Shown: piece after piece, positions 1 through 8,871 of the stretch
Position numbering within the stretch: position 1 is the stretch's first letter
Layout: every line of letters begins with the position of its first letter
Assembly (NCBI RefSeq): GCF_020723905.1
Contig: NZ_DYHZ01000008.1
Coordinates: 62,001-126,000, forward strand
Length of the DNA stretch: 64,000 nucleotides
Direction of reading: 5' to 3'
Source of the DNA: Anaerolinea thermophila
GTDB lineage: Bacteria; Chloroflexota; Anaerolineae; Anaerolineales; Anaerolineaceae
Notes under the pieces: model-generated
Told to the model about the DNA's origin: nothing
Seen by the model: the letters and a program-made list of their open reading frames with translations, nothing else
Databases searched by the model: none
Made by a program: the position numbers and the translations under genes

Positions 1-2
1 AT

Positions 3-2027
3 GCGGAAGAAGCCAGAAAACTCTATGAGGACACGGTTCGCTCGCTCAAAGATCCTGGTTTGCTGGAATACGTGGGACGAGGAGCCGTGCAGGCGCGAGT
101 ATTTCCAATAGATCCCGGGGAGGAAAGGCGCATTGCGCTGGAATATCAGCAAGTCCTGGTCACAGATCATGAAGTCATACGGTATGCTTACCCCCTCAAT
201 ACCGAAAAATACTCGGCACTTCCTCTGGAAGATGTGTCCATTGAGGTTCAGATTCGCGATCAACGTCCTGTCCGCACAGTGTATTCCTCTTCTCATGCAG
301 TTCAAATTGAACGAAAGAATGACAACGAGGTCAATGTCCGTTATACAGACAAAAATGTGCTTCCGGATCGAGATTTTGAATTGCTCATCTCACTGGGCGA
401 GGGAGAAGCCCTGCACCTTTTTTCCTATCGTGATCCCGGAGATGTGGACGATGCCGATGGCTTTTTCCTGATGTTGCTTGCACCGCGTATTCAATCCCCT
501 GAAGCAGTGATTCCCAAAGATGTGATATTTGTTCTGGATCGGTCTGGCAGCATGGAGGGGGTAAAATTTCAGCAGGCAAAGCAGGCTCTGGAAGCCATTT
601 TGACCCGTCTTAATTCTCAGGACCGCTTTAACTTAATCAGTTTCAGCAATCAGGTAGAACTGTTAGCACCTGAATTGGCAGGAGTAGATGCCATACCCGC
701 AGCCCGGAGATGGCTCTCAGGTTTGAGCGCTGCGGGTGGAACAAATATCCATAGGGCGTTGCTGGAAGCCGCCGGTATGGTTCAGGCAGGGCGTCCGGCG
801 TATTTGATTTTCCTTACCGACGGCTTGCCAACGGTTGGCATCACCGACCGGGATCAAATTCTGGATGATTTTGCCCGCAAGGCTCCGGAAAATCTCCGTC
901 TCTTTGTCTTTGGGGTGGGATATGACGTGGACACCTTCTTACTGGATCGGCTGGTGTCTGAACACCACGGATTGAGTCTGTATGTGCGCCCGGAAGAGGA
1001 CTTAAACAAAGCCGTTGCCAGTTTTTATGAGAAGATCAGCACGCCGGTTCTGACCGACCTGAGGTTGACGGTCGAAGGTACAGAAATTTACGATGTGTAT
1101 CCTCAACCCATACCCGATTTATTCGCTGGCACGCAGGTGGTGATTACCGGGCGTTACCGCCAGCCGGGCAGGGTAACGGTGGTATTGACTGGCAATGTTT
1201 CCGGTGAACCCCGTACCTACCGGTTTTCTTCGCTCTCGCTGGTGGAGGACAGCCGTTTTCAAATCACTGAAAGCGAAATCCAGTTACCGCGCCTGTGGGC
1301 AACCCGAAAAATCGGCTATCTCCTGGAACAGATTCGCCTGAATGGCGCGGATCCCGAGACAATCGAGCAGATTGTGCGCCTCAGTATTCGATATGGAATC
1401 ATCACCCCATATACATCTTATCTGGTGACCGAATCCATGCCGCTGGGTGCAGAAGCGCAGTCGAAGATCGCCGGGGAGGCTTACCGTCAGTCTCTCTCCC
1501 TGCCCACGGTAGTCAGCGGTGAAGGAGCGTTCAACCGTGCCATGCAGGAAGGCGCCATGCAGCGAGCAGAATCTGTTCCTGCCAGCCCCGCCGGGGTGGG
1601 TGTTTCCCAAACCTCTGCCGTTCGTCTGGCAGGTAATCGCACGTTTGTCTGGAAAGATAACGAATGGGTGGACACTTTGTTTGATCCCAATACCATGAAA
1701 CCGGTTGAAATTCCTTTCCTCTCAGACGCCTATTTCCAGTTAGCGCAGTATGACCCGCAGGTGGCGTCGGCTCTGGCAGTTGGCGATCGGGTACTGGTAG
1801 TCATCGGCGGAAAAGCCTATCGCATCATTCCAGAGGCTGAACCGGGCACGCTTGTGCCTGGGGTGGAACTCCCCACAGTGCCTCCTGCAGAGGAAACGGA
1901 AACTGTTCCTTCCACTCCTTTACCATCCTCAGAATCCTTGCCCGGAATAGGAGTTTGCCCATCCATTGGATTATTCCCCCTTGGAGTGCTTCTGGCGTTT
2001 GCGCTGACCCTGCGAAAACGGAAATAA
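3..2027 (+). CDS. VIT and von Willebrand A domain membrane protein (5' end outside window)
   Basis: The frame is open from the first bases of the window, so the true N-terminus lies upstream; a TTG at 60 is only an internal codon. The first ~110 residues read as the end of a VIT (inter-alpha-trypsin inhibitor) domain. A VWA domain follows, with the MIDAS motif DRSGS near base 540 and a conserved T/D-rich second half (LTDGLPT). A Pro/Thr/Glu-rich stretch near the C-terminus leads to one hydrophobic helix and a basic RKRK tail, so the protein is probably anchored in the membrane with the VWA part outside. VIT-VWA proteins bind other proteins or matrix through a metal ion; the partner here is unknown. 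Family assignment is firm, role is inferred. Confidence 0.9.
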   Translation, partial: AEEARKLYEDTVRSLKDPGLLEYVGRGAVQARVFPIDPGEERRIALEYQQVLVTDHEVIRYAYPLNTEKYSALPLEDVSIEVQIRDQRPVRTVYSSSHAVQIERKNDNEVNVRYTDKNVLPDRDFELLISLGEGEALHLFSYRDPGDVDDADGFFLMLLAPRIQSPEAVIPKDVIFVLDRSGSMEGVKFQQAKQALEAILTRLNSQDRFNLISFSNQVELLAPELAGVDAIPAARRWLSGLSAAGGTNIHRALLEAAGMVQAGRPAYLIFLTDGLPTVGITDRDQILDDFARKAPENLRLFVFGVGYDVDTFLLDRLVSEHHGLSLYVRPEEDLNKAVASFYEKISTPVLTDLRLTVEGTEIYDVYPQPIPDLFAGTQVVITGRYRQPGRVTVVLTGNVSGEPRTYRFSSLSLVEDSRFQITESEIQLPRLWATRKIGYLLEQIRLNGADPETIEQIVRLSIRYGIITPYTSYLVTESMPLGAEAQSKIAGEAYRQSLSLPTVVSGEGAFNRAMQEGAMQRAESVPASPAGVGVSQTSAVRLAGNRTFVWKDNEWVDTLFDPNTMKPVEIPFLSDAYFQLAQYDPQVASALAVGDRVLVVIGGKAYRIIPEAEPGTLVPGVELPTVPPAEETETVPSTPLPSSESLPGIGVCPSIGLFPLGVLLAFALTLRKRK

Positions 2028-2028
2028 A

Positions 2029-2062
2029 AAGCCAGCCCCTGTGGAAACTTGAGGGGCTGGCT
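2029..2062 (-). terminator. Intrinsic terminator of the EamA gene, possibly bidirectional
   Basis: An 11-bp perfect stem (2030-2040 with 2052-2062) separates two convergent genes. Read on the minus strand it is followed by a run of T, so it mainly terminates the minus-strand transporter transcript; on the plus strand only A-rich sequence follows, giving weaker support for use by the VWA gene. Confidence 0.8.
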
Positions 2063-2076
2063 GAAAAAGCGTAGTT

Positions 2077-2952
2077 TTATTCCACAACTTCCTGGCGGCG
2101 AAGGAAGGGAATGTTTTTATATTCGTTGATCATCAAAGCCGCAAGAACAATCAAACCACCCACAATCAGATTGGGGAGATTGGCTTTCTCGCCAAATACC
2201 ACCAGTGAAACCGTGACCGCCAGGGGGATTTTCAAATCATTGAACACAGCCAGCGTACCGGCGTTGACCTTCCGCGCCCCGCGGTTCCACAGGAAGAAGC
2301 CGAGTCCCGAAGCCACTGCTCCAAGGTAGAGAAGGGTGAGCCACTGGGCGCTGGTAGGCTGGATGGTGGAGAGGTTGGTGAAGAGCAGGGTGGCTATGCC
2401 TGCCAGCGCAAATCCGCCCAGGTAGGGATAGAAGAAAATCTGATGATCGCGCAGTTCGGGGTAAGGTTGCAAGATTTTCCGGTAGTACACCTGCCCAAAA
2501 GCAAAGCACAGGTTGGAAATTTGTACAATGATAAATCCCAGCAGAAAGTCGCTTTCCAGTGCGCGCAGTCCCTGGACAATGGCGGTTCCGATTATTGCCA
2601 GGACTGCCGCAAGCCAGTGCAGGCGTTGCCAGCGTTTTTCCAAAACATCGTGAATCAGGGTGACGTAAATAGGGGTGAAAATCGTGAATAGAGCGACCTC
2701 ATAGGCTTTGAGGAATTTGAACGCATTCAGGTAAGCCAGGTACATCGCTCCATATTGCAGTGCGCCCACCAGAATCAGGCGGGGAATGAGGGCTCGGGGG
2801 ATGCGGGAAGGGCGCGCGAACGGCAAAAATACCAGAAACGAAATCAACAACCGGGCAAATGCCACAAAGTTCGAATCGACCCCTGCCAGGCTGACCTTGA
2901 TTAACCCAAAGGAAAATGCCCAGATCAGGGATACCAGCACAAGTTCAAGCAT
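2077..2952 (-). CDS. EamA/DMT-family exporter
   Basis: 291 residues with about ten hydrophobic segments arranged as two similar halves, the pattern of the drug/metabolite transporter (EamA, RhaT-like) family. These inner-membrane proteins export metabolites such as amino acids or their analogues; the substrate cannot be read from sequence. The ATG at 2952 has a good GGAG ribosome site a few bases upstream. It lies just after asd on the same strand (12-base gap), so it could be the last gene of the lysC-asd transcript. That would fit export of an aspartate-family amino acid, but this is inference only. Confidence 0.85.
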   Translation of the reverse strand: MLELVLVSLIWAFSFGLIKVSLAGVDSNFVAFARLLISFLVFLPFARPSRIPRALIPRLILVGALQYGAMYLAYLNAFKFLKAYEVALFTIFTPIYVTLIHDVLEKRWQRLHWLAAVLAIIGTAIVQGLRALESDFLLGFIIVQISNLCFAFGQVYYRKILQPYPELRDHQIFFYPYLGGFALAGIATLLFTNLSTIQPTSAQWLTLLYLGAVASGLGFFLWNRGARKVNAGTLAVFNDLKIPLAVTVSLVVFGEKANLPNLIVGGLIVLAALMINEYKNIPFLRRQEVVE

Positions 2953-2964
2953 GCTTCACTCCTC

Positions 2965-4023
2965 TCAGGATTTTGAAATATAACCCATGCGGTACAGCAA
3001 TTCGGCGTTATAGATTGAGCCTCCTGCCGCACCGCGAATGGTATTGTGAGATAGCACCACCATGCGCACATCGAAGAGTGGATCCGCTCTTACCCGTCCA
3101 ACAACAGTGGTCATACCCTTGCCGGTCAGGCGGTCCAGACGAGGCTGGGGACGGTTTTCTTCTTCTCTGACGAGGATGGGCGGTTGGGGCGCCGAGGGCA
3201 GATCGCGGGAAATCTCTGGCACCTGAGCCTCTCGTAAGGCTTCTTGCACTTCTTCTGCCTGGGCGCGTGTTTCCAGTTCAATGGTCAGGCAGACAGTGTG
3301 CCCATCACTGACGTTGACCCGGTTGGTGTGCGCGGAAATGCCAAAGTTAGCCAACTGGATTTCTCCTGCAACCAGTTTACCCAACATTTTGCGAGGTTCC
3401 CACTCTACTTTATCCTCTTCTCCACTGATGAATGGGATTATATTGTCTATGACATCCATCGCAGGCACACCCGGATACCCGGCTCCCGAAAGGGCTTGCA
3501 TGGAGACGGCAAATACCCGCTTCAACCCAAAGCGATCCTGAAGCGCTTTGAGGACTACCGTCATACCTGTACTGGTGCAGTTAGGATTGGTGACAATCCA
3601 CCCCGTCCAGTGGCGGCGGGACTGCTGAACGGGAATCAATCCGGCATGGTCAGGGTTGACTTCCGGGAGCAGGATGGGGACATCCGGTTCTTTTCGGTAG
3701 GCGGAAGCATTGGAACATACAGCCATGCCTGCCTGAGCAAAGGCTGGTTCCACCTCGCGGGCAATCTCGGTGGGCAAAGCCGAAAACACCAGTGGAGCCT
3801 GCACCGCTTCCGGAGAAGAAGGCAGAACCGGAAGGTTCCTGACTCCTTCAGGCATATCTCCCGGCAACAGCCATCGGCAAACTTCTCCGTAAGGTTTTCC
3901 CATTCCGCGATCCGAACCGGTCACGGCAACCACCTCAAACCAGGGATGTCCATCCAGTAACTGAACAAACCGTTGCCCAACACTGCCTGTAGCGGCAAGA
4001 ACAGCGACGGGAATGCGTTTCAT
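2965..4023 (-). CDS. asd: Aspartate-semialdehyde dehydrogenase
   Basis: Reduces beta-aspartyl phosphate to aspartate semialdehyde with NADPH, the second step towards lysine, threonine, methionine and diaminopimelate. 352 residues from the ATG at 4023. This start sits 6-7 bases after a GGAGGG site; a longer open frame to 4224 runs into lysC and is not the start. The N-terminal nucleotide motif (AATGSVGQRF), the catalytic cysteine in NPNCTST and the downstream His in the SAHTNRV region are all present. The sequence resembles the archaeal/fungal-type branch rather than the E. coli type. lysC is immediately upstream with 16 bases between them, so the two form an operon. Confidence 0.95.
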   Translation of the reverse strand: MKRIPVAVLAATGSVGQRFVQLLDGHPWFEVVAVTGSDRGMGKPYGEVCRWLLPGDMPEGVRNLPVLPSSPEAVQAPLVFSALPTEIAREVEPAFAQAGMAVCSNASAYRKEPDVPILLPEVNPDHAGLIPVQQSRRHWTGWIVTNPNCTSTGMTVVLKALQDRFGLKRVFAVSMQALSGAGYPGVPAMDVIDNIIPFISGEEDKVEWEPRKMLGKLVAGEIQLANFGISAHTNRVNVSDGHTVCLTIELETRAQAEEVQEALREAQVPEISRDLPSAPQPPILVREEENRPQPRLDRLTGKGMTTVVGRVRADPLFDVRMVVLSHNTIRGAAGGSIYNAELLYRMGYISKS

Positions 4024-4039
4024 TGTAAAACCCTCCGTG

Positions 4040-5464
4040 TTATTGAGAGATGACCCGCTCATGCAGCGTTTGAACTGCGGCGCGGATGTCCTCGGCTTTA
4101 AGCACAAAACTGATTGAAACTTCTGAAGATCCCTGAGCAATGGCAATGACGTTGATTTGTCGTTCACCCAGTGCCCCGAATACCTTACCGGCAATTCCAG
4201 GGGTACTGCGCATTCCTTCCCCAACCACGGTGACGATTACCACCTCTCCCGTAGCCCATACCCGGTCTATATCCTTTCCGGCAATCTCGCGGTAAAACTC
4301 ATTCTCAATGGCGGCAATGACCTTTTCGGCAGAGGAGGCGGGCACGGCAAAGCAAATGGCTTGTTCCGAAGAGGCTTGAGAGATCAGGGAGACACTTGTG
4401 CCGGTCGAGGCAATTGCAGAAAAGGTGCGCGCTGCCACGCCGGGAACGTCCAGCATCCCACGTCCTTCCACGGTAATCAATTTCAATCCACGGATGGCGG
4501 TCACCGACTTGACCACGTTTCCGTTGGGGGTAGCCTTTTCGGCTACCAGCCGGGTTCCGGGATGTTCCGGGTTGAAAGTGTTCAGCACCCGCAACCCGAT
4601 ACCGGCTTCAATGACCGGTCGGATCGTCTTGGGGTGCAGGACTTTGGCTCCGGCGTATGCCAGTTCCGATACCTCGCGATAGGTCAGTTCTTCAATGGTG
4701 CGGGCTTCAGGCACAATCCGCGGGTCAGCGGTCATAACGCCATCCACATCTGTCCAGATCCAAACTTCATCAGCGGGTAACACTGCTCCAAGGATTGCGG
4801 CGGTGTAATCTGAACCGCCGCGTCCCAGCGTGGTGGTGACACCCTGCGGGGTTGCTCCAATGAAACCGGTGATAATCGGGACAGTTCCCTGATCAAGAAT
4901 CGGATTCAACGATGCCCGGGCTGCGATTTGAGTGGCGGCAAAATCAGGGTGCGCTGCCTGAAAGTGATCATCCGTGATAATCAGTCGGTTGGCTTCCAGG
5001 TATTGTGCCGGCGTCCCGGCGCTATCTACCACTGCCGCCAGCAGGCGTACTGCCATGCGTTCTCCCAGAGAGGCAACGGCATCGAGTGCGCGGGGAGTGG
5101 CTTCACCCAGAACCGAGATTGCCTGACAGAGATTGGCAAAATCCAAAATCAACAGGGTAATCTCGGCTTTCACTTCTTCCTGGCGGGAGCGATCAGGAAT
5201 GAGGGATTTAATGATGGCTTCGTGCCGGGCTCTCAAAGTCTGGACTGCCTGGTTGTACGTGGTGGTATCTCCATGAGCCGCAGCCGTAGCGCTGGACAGA
5301 AGAATGTCTGTCACACCGGAAAGGGCTGAGGTCACAACAACCAGTCGGGGAGTGAGAGTGCGCTGGCGGTGAATGATTTCAGCCGTTTGCGCCATCGCGT
5401 CGGGGGTACCAACCGAGGTTCCGCCAAACTTCATTACAAGTGTACGGGGAGATAAAACGTTCAT
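4040..5464 (-). CDS. lysC: Aspartate kinase with two ACT domains
   Basis: Phosphorylates L-aspartate, the entry step of the aspartate-family amino-acid pathway. 474 residues from the ATG at 5464, which has a GAGGG site 8 bases upstream; a TTG five codons earlier is also possible. The kinase domain begins with KFGGTSVG. Two C-terminal ACT domains (EGRGMLDVPGVA and GEGMRSTPGIAG regions) indicate feedback control by lysine and/or threonine, as known for the family. The predicted leader is only about 25 nt, so there is no room for a lysine riboswitch; regulation is more likely allosteric. Confidence 0.95.
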   Translation of the reverse strand: MNVLSPRTLVMKFGGTSVGTPDAMAQTAEIIHRQRTLTPRLVVVTSALSGVTDILLSSATAAAHGDTTTYNQAVQTLRARHEAIIKSLIPDRSRQEEVKAEITLLILDFANLCQAISVLGEATPRALDAVASLGERMAVRLLAAVVDSAGTPAQYLEANRLIITDDHFQAAHPDFAATQIAARASLNPILDQGTVPIITGFIGATPQGVTTTLGRGGSDYTAAILGAVLPADEVWIWTDVDGVMTADPRIVPEARTIEELTYREVSELAYAGAKVLHPKTIRPVIEAGIGLRVLNTFNPEHPGTRLVAEKATPNGNVVKSVTAIRGLKLITVEGRGMLDVPGVAARTFSAIASTGTSVSLISQASSEQAICFAVPASSAEKVIAAIENEFYREIAGKDIDRVWATGEVVIVTVVGEGMRSTPGIAGKVFGALGERQINVIAIAQGSSEVSISFVLKAEDIRAAVQTLHERVISQ

Positions 5465-5495
5465 AAAGCAGACCCTCAATGGGAAAATTGGGCAT

Positions 5496-5501
5496 ATTAT
5501 A
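5496..5501 (-). promoter_or_regulatory. -10 box for lysC-asd
   Basis: A perfect TATAAT on the minus strand lies about 31 bases upstream of the lysC ATG. A TTGACA on the same strand (5511-5516) is only 9 bases away, too close to serve as its -35, and the correctly spaced hexamer is poor. Divergent from the ecfA promoter. Confidence 0.6.
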
Positions 5502-5525
5502 ACGGATAGTTGTCAAGTAGAATGA

Positions 5526-5554
5526 TTGACTTTGCCTGATAACCAACTTATAAT
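5526..5554 (+). promoter_or_regulatory. Sigma-70-type promoter of the ECF transporter genes
   Basis: TTGACT (5526-5531), exactly 17 bases, then TATAAT (5549-5554). The expected start of transcription is at about 5561, only 2-3 bases before the ATG at 5564, and no ribosome site is present. This predicts a leaderless or nearly leaderless message. Confidence 0.8.
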
Positions 5555-5563
5555 CCAAACGCC

Positions 5564-7309
5564 ATGCAACCACTGATTACAACCGAAAAGGTCACTTTTC
5601 GTTACGCTACCGAGGGGGGGAAGACGGAGAACGTCCTTCAAGATGTCTCGCTGGCTTTTTATCCGGGTGAATTTGTTGCCATTTTAGGCGCAAACGGCTC
5701 TGGCAAGACCACACTGGCGCGACATTTGAACGCCTTGCTGCTTCCGATTTCAGGGAAAGTATTGGTACGGGGACTGGACACGCGGGATCGTTTTAATTTA
5801 AAACGCATCCGTCAAACCGTTGGCATGGTTTTTCAGCACCCTGAAGATCAGATTGTTGCCACAACTGTTGAAGAAGATATTGCCTTTGGTCCGGAAAACC
5901 TCGGGCTTTCCACCACAGAAATTCGCCGTCGGGTGGATGAAGCCATTGTAGCGGTCGGGCTGGAAGCGCACCGTAAACGCTCACCTCATTTGCTTTCTGC
6001 CGGGCAAATGCAGCGTCTGGCGCTGGCTGGTGTGCTGGCAATGCGACCCGATGTGGTCATCTTTGATGAAGCCACCACCATGCTGGATCCGGCGGGTCGG
6101 CGCATGGCAATGGAACTGATGCAGAGCCTGCGTGCCGATGGAGTTTCTGTCCTGTTTGTCACCCATGATATGGAAGAAGCCGCGCTGGCAGATCGAGTCA
6201 TCGTCCTCAATCGCGGCAAGGTGGTTTTTGAAGGGACACCGGGAGAGATGTTCCGTCATCCCCGGTTGGATGATTGGGGTCTGACGTTACCGCCTGCCAT
6301 GGCGCTGGCTCGAGAATTGCGTATCTTTTTTCCAGAGTTACCCGATGTGCTCACAACTGCAGAATTGCTCCAGCATTTACCGGAGAACAGGCAGGGGGTT
6401 CACTTTCCTGTTGAAGACGAAACTGTCCTAACCCGTCCGCGAGATATTCAAATTGCGGTGGAACATCTGGCGCATACCTATTTGAAAGGGACGCCGCTGG
6501 CTCATCTGGCGTTAGTGGATGTGAATGTGCAGGTGGCTAAGGGGTCGACCCATGCGTTTATTGGCGTGACCGGTTCGGGAAAATCCACGGTCTTACAGCA
6601 CTTAAATGGGATCTTAAGACCTCAGCAAGGCAAGGTTCGCGTAGCCGAATTCGACTTGACCAACCCTGAAATCGAGACTCGCGCGGTGACCCGTGTGGCG
6701 GGTCTGGTGATGCAAAACCCTGAGATGCAATTCTTTGAACAATTCGTGGGAGATGAAATTGCTTTCGGTCCCAGACAGATGGGCGTACGTGAAAACCTGG
6801 CAGAAAGAGTGCGCTGGGCAATGGAAGTCGTGGGGTTGGATTTTGAGGCTTTCAAAGATCGTCTGGTGTTTACCCTCAGCGGGGGAGAAAAGCGCAAAGT
6901 GGCGCTGGCATCGGTGCTGGCGAATCGTCCTGAAATTCTTCTGCTGGATGAGCCTACCGCAGGACTGGACCCGGTTTCCCACCAGCAAATTCTGGAGAAA
7001 TTACAGCGCCTTTCCCGGGAAGATGGCATGACCCTGGTGGTTTCTTCCCATCGTATGGAGGATGTTGCCGCTCTGTCACAGGAAATTACCGCATTTCGGA
7101 AAGGCAGGGATGTCTTGCATGGTACAGCCTCCGAAGTGTTTACCCGGCACGAACACCTGGTCGAGATTGGTCTGGATGCCCCGGTTGCTGCACAGGTAGC
7201 CAGTCGTCTCCGAGAACTGGGGTGGAATCTGCCTCATGGGGTGGTTGCTCCGGAACAACTCATAAATGCCCTCAAACGGCTTCAAGGGGGGGGATATGAG
7301 CCGGTTTGA
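5564..7309 (+). CDS. ecfA: ECF transporter fused ATPase (A and A' in one chain)
   Basis: Supplies ATP hydrolysis for an energy-coupling-factor vitamin or metal importer. 581 residues contain two complete ABC ATPase domains. The first has Walker A GANGSGKTT at ~42-50, signature LSAGQ and Walker B with catalytic Glu (VIFDEATT). The second has GVTGSGKST, signature LSGGE and LLLDEPTAGLD. Most ECF systems encode the two ATPases as separate genes of ~280 residues, so this is a fusion. ecfT overlaps its 3' end by 14 bases. The upstream promoter leaves almost no 5' leader. Confidence 0.92.
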   Translation: MQPLITTEKVTFRYATEGGKTENVLQDVSLAFYPGEFVAILGANGSGKTTLARHLNALLLPISGKVLVRGLDTRDRFNLKRIRQTVGMVFQHPEDQIVATTVEEDIAFGPENLGLSTTEIRRRVDEAIVAVGLEAHRKRSPHLLSAGQMQRLALAGVLAMRPDVVIFDEATTMLDPAGRRMAMELMQSLRADGVSVLFVTHDMEEAALADRVIVLNRGKVVFEGTPGEMFRHPRLDDWGLTLPPAMALARELRIFFPELPDVLTTAELLQHLPENRQGVHFPVEDETVLTRPRDIQIAVEHLAHTYLKGTPLAHLALVDVNVQVAKGSTHAFIGVTGSGKSTVLQHLNGILRPQQGKVRVAEFDLTNPEIETRAVTRVAGLVMQNPEMQFFEQFVGDEIAFGPRQMGVRENLAERVRWAMEVVGLDFEAFKDRLVFTLSGGEKRKVALASVLANRPEILLLDEPTAGLDPVSHQQILEKLQRLSREDGMTLVVSSHRMEDVAALSQEITAFRKGRDVLHGTASEVFTRHEHLVEIGLDAPVAAQVASRLRELGWNLPHGVVAPEQLINALKRLQGGGYEPV

Positions 7310-8117
7310 ATTTTTACGCAGTGTCCCCATCGGACAGTATTTACCGGTGGACTCCCCCCTGCATCGTCTGGACCCACGCGCCCGTCTGTTGGGATATGCC
7401 TGGCTGGTGCTGGCGCTCACCTTCAGTTTTCAGTTCCGCGGGCTATTGTTGGGAATTGGCGCGGGTTTGCTTGGGTTATGGTTAGGGCGCATTCCTTTTC
7501 GTTTTGCCCTGCGGGCAATGGCATCGCCTTTACCGTTGATTTTTATCCTGGCAATATTGCAGGTATTTCTCAACACCAGCCCACTGGATTCACCGGTTCT
7601 GGTTCCTCTGGGGCGTTTTTCTATTACTGAGGCAGATTTACTGGCGGGTTTTCTTCTTTTGTTGCGGTTTACCGGTTTGATCCTGATTCTGTCTTTATTT
7701 TCATTCACTCTTTCCACCAGCGAAATGTCTCATGGGCTGAATGCGTTACTGAAACCCTTTGACCAGTTGGGAATCCCGGCGCAGGATCTGGGGATGATGG
7801 TCCAGGTGACCCTGCGCTTTTTACCTCTGCTGGCGCAAACGGCTGAACGCATCGCCAAGGCGCAGGTCTCGCGGGGGGCGGATTGGGAAGGCAAACGGGG
7901 AGGACTGCTTCAGCGGGTACGTCAGGTGCTTCCGCTCATTGTGCCGCTTTTTTTAGCCAGTTTGCATCGCGCGGAGAACATGGCACTGGCGATGGACGCG
8001 CGCGCCTATGGATGTTCACGGGAGCGAGGTGCTTTTTACGCCTACCGCTTCACCGGCAAAGATCTTCTTGCGCTCGGTTTGATGGTCGTTGTTGGGGTGT
8101 TGATTTTGCGTTTTTAA
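7296..8117 (+). CDS. ecfT: ECF transporter transmembrane protein EcfT
   Basis: Membrane scaffold of an ECF importer that couples the ATPases to the substrate-binding S component. 273 residues from the ATG at 7296, which lies inside the end of ecfA just after a G-rich ribosome site; an earlier in-frame codon at 7266 has no such support. Several hydrophobic helices are followed by the two short coupling-helix motifs typical of EcfT (SRG in QVSRGAD and ARA in MDARAYG). Co-transcribed with the fused ATPase. Confidence 0.92.
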   Translation: MSRFEFLRSVPIGQYLPVDSPLHRLDPRARLLGYAWLVLALTFSFQFRGLLLGIGAGLLGLWLGRIPFRFALRAMASPLPLIFILAILQVFLNTSPLDSPVLVPLGRFSITEADLLAGFLLLLRFTGLILILSLFSFTLSTSEMSHGLNALLKPFDQLGIPAQDLGMMVQVTLRFLPLLAQTAERIAKAQVSRGADWEGKRGGLLQRVRQVLPLIVPLFLASLHRAENMALAMDARAYGCSRERGAFYAYRFTGKDLLALGLMVVVGVLILRF

Positions 8118-8130
8118 TCCCGTGAAAAAA

Positions 8131-8164
8131 TAACATCCCGCAGGGGATTGCCTGCAGGATGTTA
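8131..8164 (-). terminator. Intrinsic terminator of the S-component gene
   Basis: A nearly perfect 14-bp stem (8131-8144 with 8151-8164) with a 6-base loop. On the minus strand it is followed by six T, so it ends the minus-strand S-component message. It may also act on the convergent ecfT message. Confidence 0.85.
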
Positions 8165-8184
8165 TGGTAAAGGTTGGAAGGATA

Positions 8185-8742
8185 TTACAGGTTGGCTCCC
8201 TGTTTCCGTCCAATACGGATGCGCAACCAGGCTCCGACTACCACCAGTACAATCAACGCTGAGCCGACGGCTTCGGGCAAACCGTTGGCAACTACGATGG
8301 GAAGCAACTGGGTGGGGGAGAAGTTCGCCACCATGGCAATCATGGTTAAGACCAGAATGGTATTGGTCAGGCTTCCCAGTGCTCCTGCCACAATCAAACC
8401 TGCTGCAGGAATGTTTTTCAAAGATTTCCACACCAGCCATGCTACTGGACCGATGAACAGGCGGGGCAGAACGGAGATGAGGGGATTGGTAAAGAGGGCA
8501 TCTGCCGGTCCACCCGGTGCCACCGCGGCTTGAATCATGCTGGATACCCCAAAAATCAAGCCAATCACCAGTCCAACCACTGGACCTTCCAGAATTGCTC
8601 CGATAATCACCGGAACATGCATGATGGTCAGGGATGCGCCGGAAAACCAGGTAATGAATCCCAGGCGGGTAACTCCCAGGAAAATCGCAATAGCACTCAT
8701 GATTCCGGCAATGACAATTTTTCGGGTTCTTTCTTCGGGCAT
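8185..8742 (-). CDS. ECF transporter S component, substrate unknown
   Basis: 185-residue membrane protein with about six hydrophobic segments, a short charged N-terminus and the MHVPVIIGAILEGP region characteristic of the general ECF S-component family (ECF_trnsprt, which includes pantothenate, riboflavin and folate binders). It gives substrate specificity to the A-A'-T module encoded convergently next to it. The ATG at 8742 has a GGAG site. No riboswitch is obvious in the ~130 bases upstream, so the vitamin cannot be named. Its own transcript allows it to be regulated separately from the shared module, which is usual for group II ECF systems. Confidence 0.85.
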   Translation of the reverse strand: MPEERTRKIVIAGIMSAIAIFLGVTRLGFITWFSGASLTIMHVPVIIGAILEGPVVGLVIGLIFGVSSMIQAAVAPGGPADALFTNPLISVLPRLFIGPVAWLVWKSLKNIPAAGLIVAGALGSLTNTILVLTMIAMVANFSPTQLLPIVVANGLPEAVGSALIVLVVVGAWLRIRIGRKQGANL

Positions 8743-8858
8743 TTTTTTCTCCAGAAAAAGTTTTGGACACCTATTTTAACCCCAATCCGGACGAAATGGA
8801 TTTGCCTTAATTTTTTGTTATCCTTCAAAATCGTACCTGTATCCTGGGACAAGTTACG

Positions 8859-8864
8859 TATAAT
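8859..8864 (+). promoter_or_regulatory. -10 box of cmk, predicted leaderless start
   Basis: A perfect TATAAT ends 7 bases before the cmk ATG and no Shine-Dalgarno sequence is present. Transcription would begin at or one base from the start codon. The -35 region is weak. Confidence 0.65.
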
Positions 8865-8871
8865 AGAAACC

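Noticed and set aside
4024-4224. Longer N-terminus for aspartate-semialdehyde dehydrogenase
   Set aside because: The added residues are out-of-frame lysC sequence; the ATG at 4023 has a strong ribosome site and matches the family's start.
8530-8871. Long N-terminal extension of cytidylate kinase
   Set aside because: It lies antisense to the S-component gene and before the P-loop motif that normally starts the family.
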